Part shown: one piece after another, positions 46,597 through 60,752 of the stretch | How the letters are laid out: the number at the start of each line of letters is the position of its first letter | Position numbering within the stretch: the first letter of the stretch is position 1 | Source: Garra rufa | Lineage: Eukaryota; Chordata; Actinopteri; Cypriniformes; Cyprinidae | NCBI RefSeq assembly: GCF_049309525.1 | Contig: NC_133376.1 | Coordinates: forward strand, 45,644,109 to 45,708,108 | Reading direction: 5' to 3' | DNA: 64,000 bases | Position numbers and translations under genes: made by a program | Notes under the pieces: model-generated | The model's input: only the letters and a program-made list of their open reading frames with translations | Told to the model about the DNA's origin: nothing | Database searches by the model: none

Positions 46597-49500
46597 AGCT
46601 GCGAGCAGCGATGAACGGGCCCTCGCACCCGGGCTCACCGCCGACCGGTGGCTTCAGGAAAACAGCAAACGGTGGGCAGTATGCTTTTAATACAGTAAAT
46701 GTAGGAGAAATATGTCAAAGTCACTTAAATGTGCCAAACTTGCCGCTGCCAGCTGGTGGCGCTATGCCTAGAACTGATTATTGGCATGTAGATGTGTTCA
46801 GGCCAGCACTATTATCAAACATATGAAGTTTGGTGCAGATTGACCTTGGTATGTTTGAGTTAGTGAAATATATGAGATATCCTGCTGCCAACAGGTGGCG
46901 CTATGATAATATCTGAATATTGGTCTTTAGGTGTCTTCAGGCCAGGACTCTTACCAAACCTGTGAATTTTGTGGCAGATCAGACATTTTCAGGCTAAGTT
47001 ATAACCACTTCTATGTCTATGCAGAAACATCAAACTTTGTCAGGCCACCACGGACATGCCCTTTAATGAAAACTCAAGATCTTCACAATTTAACATCTCT
47101 AAGGCCTCAAGATCAGACTGACCAAATATAATGTTGATTTAATTAAATGCAATCAATGCAAGGACTTCAGATAGATGCCAACTGTGAACCAGTATGCTAC
47201 AAATGATGATAAGAACATGATTCATGATGATAGTAAAATGTTATTATTGCTTCCTTTACATCCACCACTTCAGCTTAAATGTCATTGTTACCTATCTGTA
47301 CAATTTTGGTGTGGATATTGCTTTGCAGGTGACTCCTGTTATAAGACATCACTCTTAAGTGCTACATAACTAAGAATCAATTAGGAAAACGGTGCCCAGT
47401 TGGCACATGCATTCACAGTAACCCTCTGCTAGTTTGGATTTAAAGTTTACAGAATTGAAAGGGTTACACTTTAAAATCAACACACAGACACATACACACA
47501 AAATATAAAATGTTGCCATCCAGTTTCATTTGTTAAAATTAACTATATTAGTTAACATGACCAATAAATAAATAGCATTTATTAATGTTAATTAATATTA
47601 AGCTAAAAAAAGTATTCATATAAAGTTTATGTACTGTAAATTAACATGAACATGAACACAGTTCATGGGGGTGTACAGCAATACACAATAAAGTGCTCTA
47701 TAAACTCTTCATTCTTTCAAAATATCTTTAAAAATCAAGTTGAGTATTTTAACGGGGTGATATATATATATATTTATAACTGATCTTAAAATTATGGTTT
47801 TCAGATGTTTTGAAGAAATTAACAGTAACGTTTGTTTTGTTGTCAAAGTTTGTCATAATTTTTTATTATTATTATTTTATATTCAATAAATAACACTATG
47901 TAAATATTGTCTATCAATGAAGATAAATTGATCATGCTAAAAAGTTGTATTTTTTTTAATCTTTTGCTATGTGACTGAATAGGACAAGTTCATGGTACAG
48001 TTAAGTAAAAAATAAATAAAAAACAACTGCAAAATACGAACAATGAAAGACTAAGTGACCCTTTATATTTTCTCAAAATATCAGACTCTCAAAGATCAGA
48101 CATATTTATGTAATTAAAATACATATGTGCATTTTTTGTTCAAAGATGGTCTGTAGGATGGCTCTCTACTCTGTCACCCTCTCTGCCTCTCACCCCTCCC
48201 CCCTGCAATAATGAGCTTCTCTGTGCCTGACTGAACGCACACACATACTGTAGAGACATTCACCAGAGTGACAGCAGGTTTCTGAGTTATTTTTTTAATT
48301 TTCTTTAATTCATTGAAGCTTGTATAAAATTAATATTTCCAGCACTTGCTCAGAATGATTAGATCTCTGTGTGAAAAAAGTTTTAAAGAGTTTGGATGCT
48401 GCACTTTAAAGATATAAAAAATTAGGGTTATGTTTTTTACTATATCTTTAAAAAATCACCACGTCAACACCGTTCGAGATATCCAAAATCCGCTCGCAAT
48501 TTAACATCTTCAGAATCTTCTCTTCATGTTAAAAAAGTTTGGTGTGAACAGCTGGTTGTTCTTAGGAGTAGTGTGAATTTGTTTACTACCTGATTTTTCA
48601 AAAAATCCACCTTCAAATCAAAATAGCCGGCTTTCTGTTGGTCTTAGCTAATGAGTTTGATTTAGAAAGTTGTCCAGATTGATGAGAACAATATATGTAC
48701 AGAGTTTGGTGACTGTAGGAAAAACTAACCCCCCAACTTTTGTCAAAAGATGGCGCTATAGAGTGCCTGCTCCACGCCCATTTATGACCTTTTGCCAGTG
48801 TCTAACTATCATTAATATTGATGTGTGTGTTGAGTTTCATGAAATTCTAAGCATGTTATCTGCCTCGAAAAGACAGGAATGTAATTTTAAAGTTTGACAC
48901 GTTGCCATGGCAACAGCATTTGATTTATCATCGACCCCTTTACATATTCTTATCGGCCGTGTTTTGACATGATTTTGATGAAGTTTAAAGAAAATCGAGT
49001 AAAATTAAGAGGCTGATTTCAAAGCATTTTGAAAATGACACGTTTCCTGCTGCCAGTTGGTGGCGCTATAACTTTGACTAATAATAGTCACATTTATGGA
49101 ATCGGCATCATACAACGAACAAACTGGTGAAGTTTCATCAGAATCAGGCAATGTGTGCAACAGTTATTAGACACTTCCTGTTTCTCATTTCTCGCCATAA
49201 CTTTGTCGCCTTGCCACGGCCAAACCGTTCGAGATATCAAAAATCTCCTCGCAATTTAGCGTCCCCAATGTCTTGAGATCATGCTGACCGAGTTTGGTGA
49301 CAATCCCATGGAATTCCTGGGAGGAGTACGTTAAATTCCAGAGCATGCGCTTTTTAAACAGCCCTAAATATCTCACTTCCTGTTGCGTGGAGCCCATGAC
49401 ATAGAGTACAAAAGTTGTTCAGCTCGATGAGTTCTATATGTGTACCGAGTTTCATATGAGTACGTGCAAGTATGTGTGCGCAGTACATCAAGTTTTCAAA

Positions 49501-49684
49501 CTGTGTTCCAGGGGGCGCTGTAAATGCCCTGAACCACGCCCGGGTCCCAGCCTCTGTGGCGTCCGGACGACGGCAGATTCCAACGTGTGTGCAAATTTTC
49601 AAGAGTTTTTGAGTATGTTAAGGCCCCCAAAAGTGCCCCAACGGTTGAAAAAAAATAAAAAAAACAAAAACAAAAACAAATTAA
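46597..49684 (-). mobile_element. F3: subfamily B element without hairpin head
   Basis: Layout as F2, with tail variant GCTGCGAGCAGC. It contains an RFX palindrome (48901-48914) and CCAGGGGGCGCT (49508-49519). Its head ends in an A/AAAAC-rich tract at 49648-49680 directly against the tail of F4. In the duplicated copy (F7) the same place holds five hairpins. Confidence 0.87.
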
Positions 49685-52657
49685 AGCTGCAAGCAGCGTT
49701 GACCGGGCCCTCGCCGTCTGGCAGTCGCCATCCCGATAGCATCAGGAAAACGGTGCCCAGTTGGCACATGCATTCACAATAACCCTTTGGACTAACCCTA
49801 ACTGTCTCTCCTCCTGTCTGACTCTTTCTCTTACCACCCATCCCACCTCCTTACACTCAGCCACTTACCACACAAACACACACATAGAGTGCAGAGCAGA
49901 GTGAGATCAGATTTGTTTTTTAATTTTCTTTCATTCGTGGAGTTTTGTATAATTATGAAATGAACTGTGTTTAATCAGAATGAATAGTTATTTGTATGAA
50001 AAAAGTTTCAAAGAGTTAGGATGCTGCACTTTAAATATATAATAAATCATTGAAAATTGAAAATGGAAAATAAAATTCTAGGCACGCTATCTGCCTCAAA
50101 AACACAGGAAACAAATATTTGAATGTATTTTGTATTTTTATTTATTTGCCATGGCAACAGCATTTGATGCATCAGGGACGCCTTTACAGACTCTCATCGG
50201 CCGTGTTTTTACATCATTCTGATGAAGTTTGAAGAAAATCGAGTACAAATATATTGTTCGTTGTTCGTTCGTGTGTTAGTTCATTAACCAATGTTAACAA
50301 AAGAGACCCTATTTTAAATAGTTACCATGTTTTATGATCTACATCCATTTTTAAATATTATTTTAATGATCTATAAGCATGTGTGAAATAATTATAAACA
50401 AATATATTAAAAATAAATACATTAACTTAGTTGATGTATTTGTTTCTCATTCTTATTAAGTGAACTGAGCAGTATAGTGTCATACTTATAAGATTTTTTT
50501 ATTCTATCAGTGAGATTGTATATATGTATATAAATCATATAATTTTTCCTTAAAAGATTAAAAAAAGATTTTAATGCTCTTTAAGCACCTATACAAAATA
50601 ATTATGTAAAAGTACACTGACAGTACAGTCTATATCAACTGATTCTATGGATTATTTTCATTCTTATACACTGAGAATGAGCTAAATAGCATTAGAGGTC
50701 AAACGATTCCTTATCTTATGAGGACCTCTAGTGTTCATCCCTGGTATTAGAGCTTTAATCTGACAAATTTATGTGACACTTTTAATGTTTTTGGGGCCTC
50801 TGAGCATGATAACATTTTGAAACTACACGTATTTCCTAAGAATTTCTTGTTCTTTATATGTAAAAAGTTTTGATGAGTTAGAATAATGCAATTTAAAGAT
50901 ATATGAAAATAACTCTTCATCTTTTTTATTGTTACTTTCATAAATCACCACATCAACACCGTTCAAGATGTCCCAAAGCCGTTCACAATTTAACATCTTC
51001 AGTATCTTGGCATCATGTTGACAAAGTTTGGTGTGAACTGTCTGATTCTGCTATGAGTGATATGAATTTATTCACAGCTATATTTAAAAACACAGGAAAC
51101 AAATGTTAAAGTTTGACATGTTGCCATGGCAACAGCATTTGATGTATCAAGGACCCCTTCACAGATTCTCATCGGCCGTGTTTTGATATTATTCTGATGA
51201 AGTTTGAAGCAAATTGAGTAAAATTAAGAGGTTGATTTAAAAGCGTTTTGCAAGCAACACACTTCCTGCTGCCAGTTGGTGGCGCTATAACTTTGACTCA
51301 TAATAGTCACATCTCTGTGATCGGTATCATACGACGAACAAACTGCTTAAGTTTGGTCAAAATCAGATAAAGTGTGTCAAAATTATTAGACATTTCCTGT
51401 TTCTCATTTCTCGCCATAATTTGTCGCCCTGCCACGGCCAAACCGTTCGAGATACCAAAAATCCCCTGGCAATTTTGCATTCCCAATATCTGTAGATCAT
51501 GCTGACCGAGTTTGGTGGCCATCGGTGGAAAGGTCTAGGAGGAGTATTTCAAATTCCACAGCTTGATTTTTCCAAAAATCCATATTTAAATAAAAATAGC
51601 TGACTTCCTGTTGGTCGTAGCTAATGGGTGTAAATTAGAAAGTTGTCCGGCTTGATGAGTCCAATATATGTACCGAGTTTGGTGACTGTAGGACAAAGTA
51701 ACCCCCCAAATTTTGTCAAAAGGTGGCGCTATGGAGCGCCTGCTCCACGCCCATTTATGGGCTTTTATCAGTGTTTAACTGTCATTAATACAGATGTGTG
51801 TGTTGAGTTTCATGAAATTCTAAGCATTTTAAGTGGCTCAAAAACACAAAAAACTAAAGTTAAAGTTTGACACGTTGCCATGGCAACATGATAAAAGTTA
51901 TGGATAACGCCCTTCACAGATTCTTATCGGTCGTGTTTTGACATTATTGGGATGAAGTTTGAAGCAAATTGAGTAAAATTAAGAGGCTGAGTTTAAAGCG
52001 TTTCAAAAACGTCACGCTTTCTGCTGCCAGTTGGTGGCGCTATAACTTTGACTCATAATAGTCACATCTCTGTGATCGGCATCAGACGATGAACAAACTG
52101 CTGAAGTTTGGTCAAAATCAGACAAAGTATGTCAAAGTTATTAGGCACTTCCTGTTTCTCATTTCTCGCCATAAATTTGTCGCCCCGTCACGGTCAAACC
52201 GTTTGAGATATCAAAAATCCCCTGGCAATTTTGCGTCCCCAATGTCTTGAGATCATGCTGACCGAGTTTGGTGGCCATCGGTGGAAAGGCCTAGTAGGAG
52301 TATTTCAAATTCCATTGCATGCACTTTTTAGACATCCCTGAATAGCCGACTTCCTGTTTGGCGAAGCACGGACTATGAGTGTGAAATTTGTTCGGCCCGA
52401 TGAGGTCTATATGTGTATGAATTTTGGTGACTGTAGGTCAACCGTTGTGCGCTCCAGAGTCCTTCAAAAGTCGCAATTTTTAACGCTGTGCCATGCCCCC
52501 CCCAGGTGACCCCCCCATGTCAAAGTCTGTCCGGCCCTGATGGCCGCAGGTTCCAATGTGTGTGCAAAGTTTCAAGAGTTTTCGTGTATGTTAAGGCCCC
52601 TGAAATCCCCCAAAACATTGAAAAAAAAAAAATAATAATAATAATAATAATAATTAA
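49685..52657 (-). mobile_element. F4: subfamily C element
   Basis: The tail is AGCTGCAAGCAGCG, then TTGACCGGGCCCTCGCCGTC. A long AT-rich part (49800-51000) follows, then modules with RFX palindromes (51120-51133, 51874-51887) and CCAGTTGGTGGCGCTATAA cores near 51272 and 52028. The minus-strand head is CAATGTTTTGGGGGATTTC with a poly-T/(ATT)n tract. The tail type matches E4. No coding sequence is seen. Confidence 0.85.
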
Positions 52658-54189
52658 AGCTGCAAGCAGCGATGAACGGGCCCTCGCACCCGGGCTCACC
52701 GCCGACCGGTGGCTTTAGGAAAACATCAAACGGTGGGCAGTATGCTTTTAATACAGTAAATGTAGGAAAAATAGATCAAAGTCACTTAAATGTGCCAAAC
52801 TTCCTGCTGCCAGCTGGTGGCGCTATGCCTATAACTGATTATTGGCATGTAGATGTGTTCAGGCCAGCACTATTATCAAACATATGAAGTTTGTTGCAGA
52901 TTGACCTTGGTATGTTTGAGTTAGTGAAAGATATGATATATCCTGCTGCCAACAGGTGGCGCTATGATAATATTTGAATATTGGCCTTTAGATGTCTTCA
53001 GGCCAGGACTCTTACCAAACCTGTGAAGTTTGAGGCAGATCGGATATTTTATGGCTGAGTTATAACAACTTCTATGTCCATGGCGAAACATCAAACTTTG
53101 TCAGGCCACCACGGACACGCCCTTTGACGAAAACTCAAGATCTTCACAATTTAACATCTCTAAGGCCTCTAGATCAGACTGACCAAATATAATGTTGATA
53201 TCATTAAATCTCTAGGAGGAGTTTGATTCAAGTCATTTCCTGTTGCCAACAGGTGGCGCTGTGATTATAATAGAATATTGGCCTTCAGATGTGTTCAGGC
53301 CAGGACTCTTATCGAACATGTGAAGTTTGAGGCTAATTGGACATTTTATGGCTGAGTTATAACAAGTTTTATATCCATGGCGAGAACTCGAAATTTGTCA
53401 GGCCGCCACGGACACGCCCTTCAACGAAAACTCAAGATCTTCGCAATTTAACATCACTAAAGCCTTTATATTAGACTGACCGATTTTGGTGTTGATCTGT
53501 ATAAATTTCTAGGAGGAGTTTGTTGCAGAGTACAACATGACACTTCCTGTTGCCAGCAGGTGGCGCTATGACTATAACTGAATATGGGCATGTAGATGTC
53601 TTCAGGTCAGGAGTGTTATCACACATGTGAAGTTTGGGACAGATCAGACATTTTATGCCTAAGTTATAGCAACTTCCTTTTTCATGGCGAAACATCGAAA
53701 TTTGCGAGGCCACCACGGACACGCCCTCCGATGAAAACTCTAGATCTGCACAATTTAACGTCACAAAGGGCTTTAGATTAGACTCACCAAATTTGGTGTT
53801 GATCGGAATAAATCTCTAGGAGGAGTTCGTTCAAGTATGACACCTGAAAATGGCAAAAATGACACAAATTTTGGTGAGAAAATTAATAATAACCGACTTC
53901 CTGTTGGGTTTCGGATTTTATCTCAAGAGGCTTTTTTGTAGGTATTGGTGTGTTGCATATGTGTACCGATTTTTGTGCATGTACGATAATCACAGCTGAA
54001 TGCGCACACCGCGGAACGTGTAAAGGTGGCGCTATTGAGCCATTTTGCCACACCCACTTCTGCAACCCATATCAGATGTCCATTTTCGCCAGGTCTGATG
54101 TGTGTGCAAAGTTTTGTTAGTTTTCGGGTATGTTTAGGCCCTCAAAAATGCGATTCATTCCGGATAAGAATAATAATAATAATAATTAA
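52658..54189 (-). mobile_element. F5: subfamily A-II element (duplicate of F1)
   Basis: Nearly the same sequence as F1 with small differences. It contains a perfect CTCF-consensus match on plus at 53553-53566 (CCAGCAGGTGGCGC), where F1 has CCTGCAGGTGGCGC. Confidence 0.86.
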
Positions 54190-57100
54190 AGCTGCAAGCA
54201 GCGATGAACGGGCCCTCGCACCCGGGCTCACCGCCGACCGGTGGCTTTAGGAAAACAGCAAACGGTGGGCAGTATGCTTTTAATACAGTAAATATATGAA
54301 AATATGTCATAAGTCATTTAAATGTGCCAAACTTCCCATTGGCAGCTGGTGGCGCTATGCCTATAAATGGCATGTAGATGTGTTCAGGCCAGCACTATTA
54401 TCAAACATATGAAGTTTGGTGCAGATTGACCTTGGTATGTTTGAGTTAGTGAAAGATATGATATATCCTGGTGTCAACAGGTGGCTAAGATAATATCTGA
54501 ATATTGGCCTTTAGGTGTCTTCAGGCCAGGACTCTTACCAAACCTCTGAAGTTTGAGGCAGATCAGACATTTTATGGCTGAGTTATTACACCTATGTCCA
54601 TGGCAAAACAACAAACTTTGTCAGGCCGCCACGGACACGCCCTTTACTGAAACTCAAGATCTTCACAATTTAACATCTCTAAGGCCTCTAGATCAGACTG
54701 ACCAAATATAATGTTGATTTCATTAAATGTCTAGGAGGAGTTTGCTATAAACCTAATCCCCTGCAAGGACTTCAGATAATGCCAACTGTGAACCAAATGT
54801 GAACATTTTCCCTATATTCTGATGATGATGATAAGAACATGTAATTCATGATGATAACAAAATGTTATTATTGCTTGCATTACATTCACCACTTCTGCTT
54901 AAATCGTTACCTATCTGTACAATTTGTATGTGGATATTGCTTTGCTGGTGACTCCTGTTATAAGAAATCACTCTTAAGCGCTACATAACTAAGAATCAAT
55001 AAGGAAAACGGAGTACAGTTGGCAAATGCATTCACAGTAACCCTCTGCTAGTTTGGATTTTAAGTTTACTGAATTGAAAGGGTTACACTTTAAAATCAAC
55101 ACAGAGACACATACACACAATATATAAAATGTTGCCATCCAGTTTCATTTGTTAACATTAACTGTATTAGTTAACATGAACAATAATTAAATAGCATTTA
55201 TTTATGTTAATTAATATTAAGCTAAAAAAAAGTATTCATATATTGTTTAAAGGTAAATTAGTATCTTTTAGTTTATGTACTGTGAATTAACATGAACATG
55301 AACACAGTTCATGTGGGTGTACAGCAATACACAAAGTGCTCTATAAACGCTTAATTCTTTCAAAATATCTTTAAAAATCAAGTTGAGTGTTTTAATGGGG
55401 CGATATATATATAACTGATCTTAAAATGATGGTTTTCGGATGTTTTGAACAGATAACAGCAAAGTTTGTTTTGTTGTCAAAGTTTGTCTTGAAATTTTTA
55501 ATTATTATAATTTTATATTCAATAAATAACACTATGGAAATATTGTCTACAATGAAGATTATTCACTCATGCTTAAAAGTTGTATTTTTCTTAATCTTTT
55601 GCTATGTGACTGAATAGGACAAGTTCATGGTACAGTTCAGTAAAAATAAATAAAAACCACAACTGTAAAATACAAAGAATGAAAGATTTAATGACCCTTT
55701 ATATTTTCTCAAAATATCAGACATATTTATGTCGATTACGCTACAGCAATGTGCATCTTCCTCAAAGATGGTCTTAAGCAAAACAGCATGTTCCACTGGT
55801 CTCTCTCCCTTACACCCCTCCCCCCTTCAGTCACTCTTCAGTGACTCAATGGTGACTGAACACAGACAGGCACAGGCAGAGTGACAGCAGGTTTCTAATT
55901 TCTTTTTTTAATTTTCTTTAATTCATAGAAGCTTGTATAAAATTGATATTTACACCACTTGCTCAGAATGATAAGATCTCTGTGTGAAAAAAGTTGTAAA
56001 GAGTTTGGATGCTGCACTTTAAAGATATAAAAAAATTACGGTTATGTTTTTTACTACATCTTTAAAAAATCACCACGTCAACACCGTTCAAGATATCCCA
56101 AATTCCCTCGCAATTTAACATCTTCAGAATCTTCTCTTCATGTTAAAAAAGTTTGGTGTGAATACCTTATTTTTCTTAGAAGGAGTGTGAATTTGTTTAC
56201 AGCCTGATTTTTCCAAAAATCCACATTCAAATCAAAATAGCCGGCTTCCTGTTGGTCTTAGCTAATGAGTTTGATTTAGAAAGTTGTCCAGATTGATGAG
56301 AACAATATATGTACAGAGTTTGGTGACTGTAGGAAAAACTAACCCCCCAACTTTTGTCAAAAGATGGCGCTATTGAGTGCCTGCTCCACGCCCATTTATG
56401 ACCTTTTGCCAGTGTCTAACTATCATTAATATTGACGTGTGTGTTGAGTTTAATGAAATTCTAAGCATGTTATCTGCCTCGAAAAGACAGGAATAAAATT
56501 TTAAAGTTTGACACGTTGCCATGGCAACAGCATTTGATTTATCATCGACCCCTTTACATATTCTCATCGGCCGTGTTTTGACATTATTTTGATGAAGTTT
56601 GAAGAAAATCAAGTAAAATTAAGAGGCTGATTTCAAAGGATTTTGAAAATGACACGCTTCCTGCTGCCAGTTGGTGGCGCTATAACTTTGACTCATAATA
56701 GTCACATTTATGGAATCGGCATCATACAACGAACAAACTGGTGAAGTTTCATAAGAATCAAGCAATGTGTGCAACAGTAATTAGACACTTCCTGTTTCTC
56801 ATTTCTCGCCATAACTTTGTCGCCTTGCCACGGCCAAACCGTTCGAGATATCAAAAATCTCCTCGCAATTTAGCGTCCCCAATGTCTTGAGATCATGCTG
56901 ACCGAGTTTGGTGACAATCCTATGGAAACCCTGGGAGGAGTACGTTAAATTCCAGAGCATGCGCTTTTTAAACAGCCCTAAATATCTCACTTCCTGTTGC
57001 GTTCAGCCCATGACATAGAGTACAAAAGTTGTTTGGCTCAGTGAGATCTATATGTGTACCGAGTTTCATATCAATACGTGCAAGTATGTGTGCGCAGTAC

Positions 57101-57340
57101 ATCAAGTTTTCAAACTGTGTTCCAGGGGGCGCTGTAGAGGCCCTGAACCACGCCCGGGTCCCAGCCTCAGTGGCGTCCTGATGGCCGCAGATTCCGACGT
57201 GTGTGCAAATTTTCAAGAGTTTTTGAGTATGTTAAGGCCCCCAAAAGTGCCCAGAAGGTTTAAAAAAATAAAAAAAAAAAAAAAAAAATAAGAACCCTTA
57301 GAAGAACAATAGGGCCTTCGCCCTTTTGGGCTCGGGCCCT
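54190..57340 (-). mobile_element. F6: subfamily B element (duplicate of F2)
   Basis: Same order as F2. Differences include a damaged core at about 54480 (GGTGGCTAAGATA), a shorter (TGA)n, RFX palindrome at 56515-56528, CCAGGGGGCGCT at 57122-57133 and its own type 2 hairpin at 57311-57340. Confidence 0.86.
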
Positions 57341-57394
57341 AATAATAATCCTTAGAAAAACAATAGGGCCTTCGCCCTTTTGGGCTCGGGCCCT
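57311..57394 (-). repeat. two hairpin heads in tandem (both type 2)
   Basis: Hairpins lie at 57311-57340 and 57365-57394. The equivalent place in the first duplication copy (46448-46590) has an additional type 3 hairpin. Confidence 0.85.
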
Positions 57395-57400
57395 AATTAA

Positions 57401-60400
57401 AGCTGCGAGCAGCGATGAACGGGCCCTCGCACCCGGGCTCACCGCCGACCGGTGGCTTCAGGAAAACAGCAAACGGTGGGCAGTATGCTTTTAATACAGT
57501 AAATGTAGGAGAAATATGTCAAAGTCACTTAAATGTGCCAAACTTGCTGCTGCCAGCTGGTGGCGCTATGCCTATAACTGATTATTGGCATGTAGATGTG
57601 TTCAGGCCAGCACTATTATCAAACATATGAAGTTTGGTGCAGATTGACCTTGGTATGTTTGAGTTAGTGAAATATATGAGATATCCTGCTGCCAACAGGT
57701 GGCGCTATGATAATATCTGAATATTGGTCTTTAGGTGTCTTCAGGCCAGGACTCTTACCAAACCTGTGAATTTTGTGGCAGATCAGACATTTTCAGGCTA
57801 AGTTATAACCACTTCTATGTCTATGCAGAAACATCAAACTTTGTCAGGCCACCACGGACATGCCCTTTAATGAAAACTCAAGATCTTCACAATTTAACAT
57901 CTCTAAGGCTTCAAGATCAGACTGACCAAATATAATGTTGATTTAACTAAATGCAATCAATGCAAGGACTTCAGATAAATGCCAACTGTGAACCAGTATG
58001 CTACAAATGATGATAAGAACATGATTCATGATGATAGCAAAATGTTATTATTGCTTCCTTTACATCCACCACTTCTGCTTAAATGTCATTGTTACCTATC
58101 TGTACAATTTTTGTGTGGATATTGCTTTGCTGGTGACTCCTGTTATAAGACATCACTCTTAAGTGCTACATAACTAAGAATCAATAAGGAAGACGGTGCC
58201 CAGTTGGCACATGCATTCACAGTAATCCTCTGCTAGTTTGGATTTTAAGTTTACAGAATTGAAAGGGTTACACTTTAAAATCAACACACAGACACATACA
58301 CACAAAATATAAAATGTTGCCATCCAGTTTCATTTGTTAAAATTAACTATATTAGTTAACATGACCAATACATAAATAGCATTTATTAATGTTAATTAAT
58401 ATTAAGCTAAAAAAAGTATTCATATAAAGTGTATTTACTGTGAATTAACATGAACATGAACACAGTTCATGTGGGTGTACAGCAATACACAATAAAGTGC
58501 TCTATAAACTCTTCATTCTTTCAAAATATCTTTAAAAATCAAGTTGAGTATTTTAACGGGGTGATATATATATATTTATAACTGATCTTAAAATTATGGT
58601 TTTCAGATGTTTTGAAGAGATAACAGTAACGTTTGTTTTGTTGTCAAAGTTTGTCATAATTTTTTATTATTATTATTTTATATTCAATAAATAACACTAT
58701 GTAAATATTGTCTATCAATGAAGATAAATTGATCATGCTAAAAAGTTGTATTTTTTAAAATCTTTTGCTATGTGACTGAATAGGACAAGTTCATGGTACA
58801 GTTAAGTAAAAAATAAATAAAAAACAACAACTGCAAAATACGAACAATGAAAGACTAAGTGACCCTTTATATTTTCTCAAAATATCAGACTCTCAAAGAT
58901 CAGACATATTTATGTAATTAAAATACATATGTGCATTTTTTGTTCAAAGATGGTCTGTAGGATGGCTCTCTACTCTGTCACCCTCTCTGCCTCTCACCCC
59001 TCCCCCCTGCAATAATGAGCTTCTCTGTGCCTGACTGAACGCACACACATACTGTAGAGACATTCACCAGAGTGACAGCAGGTTTCTGAGTTATTTTTTT
59101 AATTTTCTTTAATTCATTGAAGCTTGTATAAAATTAATATTTCCAGCACTTGCTCAGAATGATTAGATCTCTGTGTGAAAAAAGTTTTAAAGAGTTTGGA
59201 TGCTGCACTTTAAAGATATAAAAAATTAGGGTTATGTTTTTTACTATATCTTTAAAAAATCACCACGTCAACACCGTTCGAGATATCCAAAATCCGCTCG
59301 CAATTTAACATCTTCAGAATCTTCTCTTCATGTTAAAAAAGTTTGGTGTGAACAGCTGGTTGTTCTTAGGAGTAGTGTGAATTTGTTTACTACCTGATTT
59401 TTCAAAAAATCCACATTCAAATCAAAATAGCCGGCTTTCTGTTGGTCTTAGCTAATGAGTTTGATTTAGAAAGTTGTCCAGATTGATGAGAACAATATAT
59501 GTACAGAGTTTGGTGACTGTAGGAAAAACTAACCCCCCAACTTTTGTCAAAAGATGGCGCTATAGAGTGCCTGCTCCACGCCCATTTATGACCTTTTGCC
59601 AGTGTCTAACTATCATTAATATTGATGTGTGTGTTGAGTTTCATGAAATTCTAAGCATGTTATCTGCCTTGAAAAGACAGGAATGTAATTTTAAAGTTTG
59701 ACATGTTGCCATGGCAACAGCATTCGATTTATCATCGACCCCTTTACATATTCTTATCGGTCGTGTTTTGACATGATTTTGATGAAGTTTAAAGAAAATC
59801 GATTAAAATTAAGAGGCTGATTTCAAAGCATTTTGAAATTGACACGTTTCCTGCTCCCAGTTGGTGGCGCTATAACTTTGACTCATAATAGTCACATTTA
59901 TGGAATCGGCATCATACAAGGAACAAACTGGTGAAGTTTCATCAGAATCAGGCAATGTGTGCAACAGTTATTAGACACTTCCTGTTTCTCATTTCTTGCC
60001 ATAACTTTGTCGCCTTGCCACGGCCAAACCGTTCGAGATATCAAAAATCTCCTCGCAATTTAGCGTCCCCAATGTCTTGAGATCATGCTGACCGAGTTTG
60101 GTGACAATCCCATGGAATTCCTGGGAGGAGTACGTTAAATTCCAGAGCATGCGCTTTTTAAACAGCCCTAAATATCTCACTTCCTGTTGCGTGGAGCCCA
60201 TGACATAGAGTACAAAAGTTGTTCAGCTCGATGAGTTCTATATGTGTACCGAGTTTCATATCAATACGCGCAAGTATGTGTGCGCAGTACATCAAGTTTT
60301 CAAACTGTGTTCCAGGGGGCGCTGTAGAGGCCCTGAACCACGCCCGGGTCCCAGCCTCTGTGGCGTCCGGACGACGGCAGATTCCGACGTGTGTGCAAAT

Positions 60401-60533
60401 TTTCAAGAGTTTTTGAGTATGTTAAGGCCCCCAAAAGTGCCCCAACGGTTGAAAAAAAATAAAAATAAAAAAAAAAACAAATAAGAATCCTTAGAAGAAC
60501 AATAGGGCCTTCGCCCTTTTGGGCTCGGGCCCT
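57401..60533 (-). mobile_element. F7: subfamily B element (duplicate of F3) with type 2 hairpin
   Basis: Layout as F3. RFX palindrome at 59705-59718; CCAGGGGGCGCT at 60312-60323; head followed by A/AAAT tract and the type 2 hairpin at 60504-60533. This copy keeps the hairpin that F3 lacks. Its AT-rich middle (58380-58760) is the best guide to what is missing between E1 and F0. Confidence 0.87.
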
Positions 60534-60746
60534 AATAATAAACGAAGCAGATCCAATAGGGTCCTCACACCATCGGTGCTCGGGCCCTAATAAACGAAGC
60601 AGATCCAATAGGGTCCTCACACCATCGGTGCTCGGGCCCTAATAATAAACGGAGCAGATCCAATAGGGTCCTCACACCATCGGTGCTCGGGCCCTAATAA
60701 ACGGAGCAATTCCAATAGGGTCCTCGCACTGTAGTGCTCGGGCCCT
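60504..60746 (-). repeat. stack of five hairpin heads (types 2, 3, 3, 3, 1)
   Basis: Hairpins lie at 60504-60533 (type 2), 60558-60588, 60610-60640, 60664-60694 (type 3) and 60717-60746 (type 1), with a repeat interval of about 52-54 bp. Each is followed, in element orientation, by its own short spacer (ATTGGATCTGCTTCG or ATTGGAATTGCTCCG type) and TTATT. Only the type 2 copy abuts a matching body. Confidence 0.88.
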
Positions 60747-60752
60747 AATTAA

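Noticed and set aside
60504..60746. Stack of hairpin cassettes as a CRISPR-like array
   Set aside because: The period is about 53 bp, but the spacers are also repeated, the genome is a vertebrate one, and each cassette is the head of a known neighbouring repeat.
19626..60746. Hairpin heads as microRNA precursors
   Set aside because: Stems of 13-14 bp with an internal mismatch are much shorter than animal pre-miRNA hairpins (about 22 bp or more per arm). A small-RNA role is not excluded but has no direct support.
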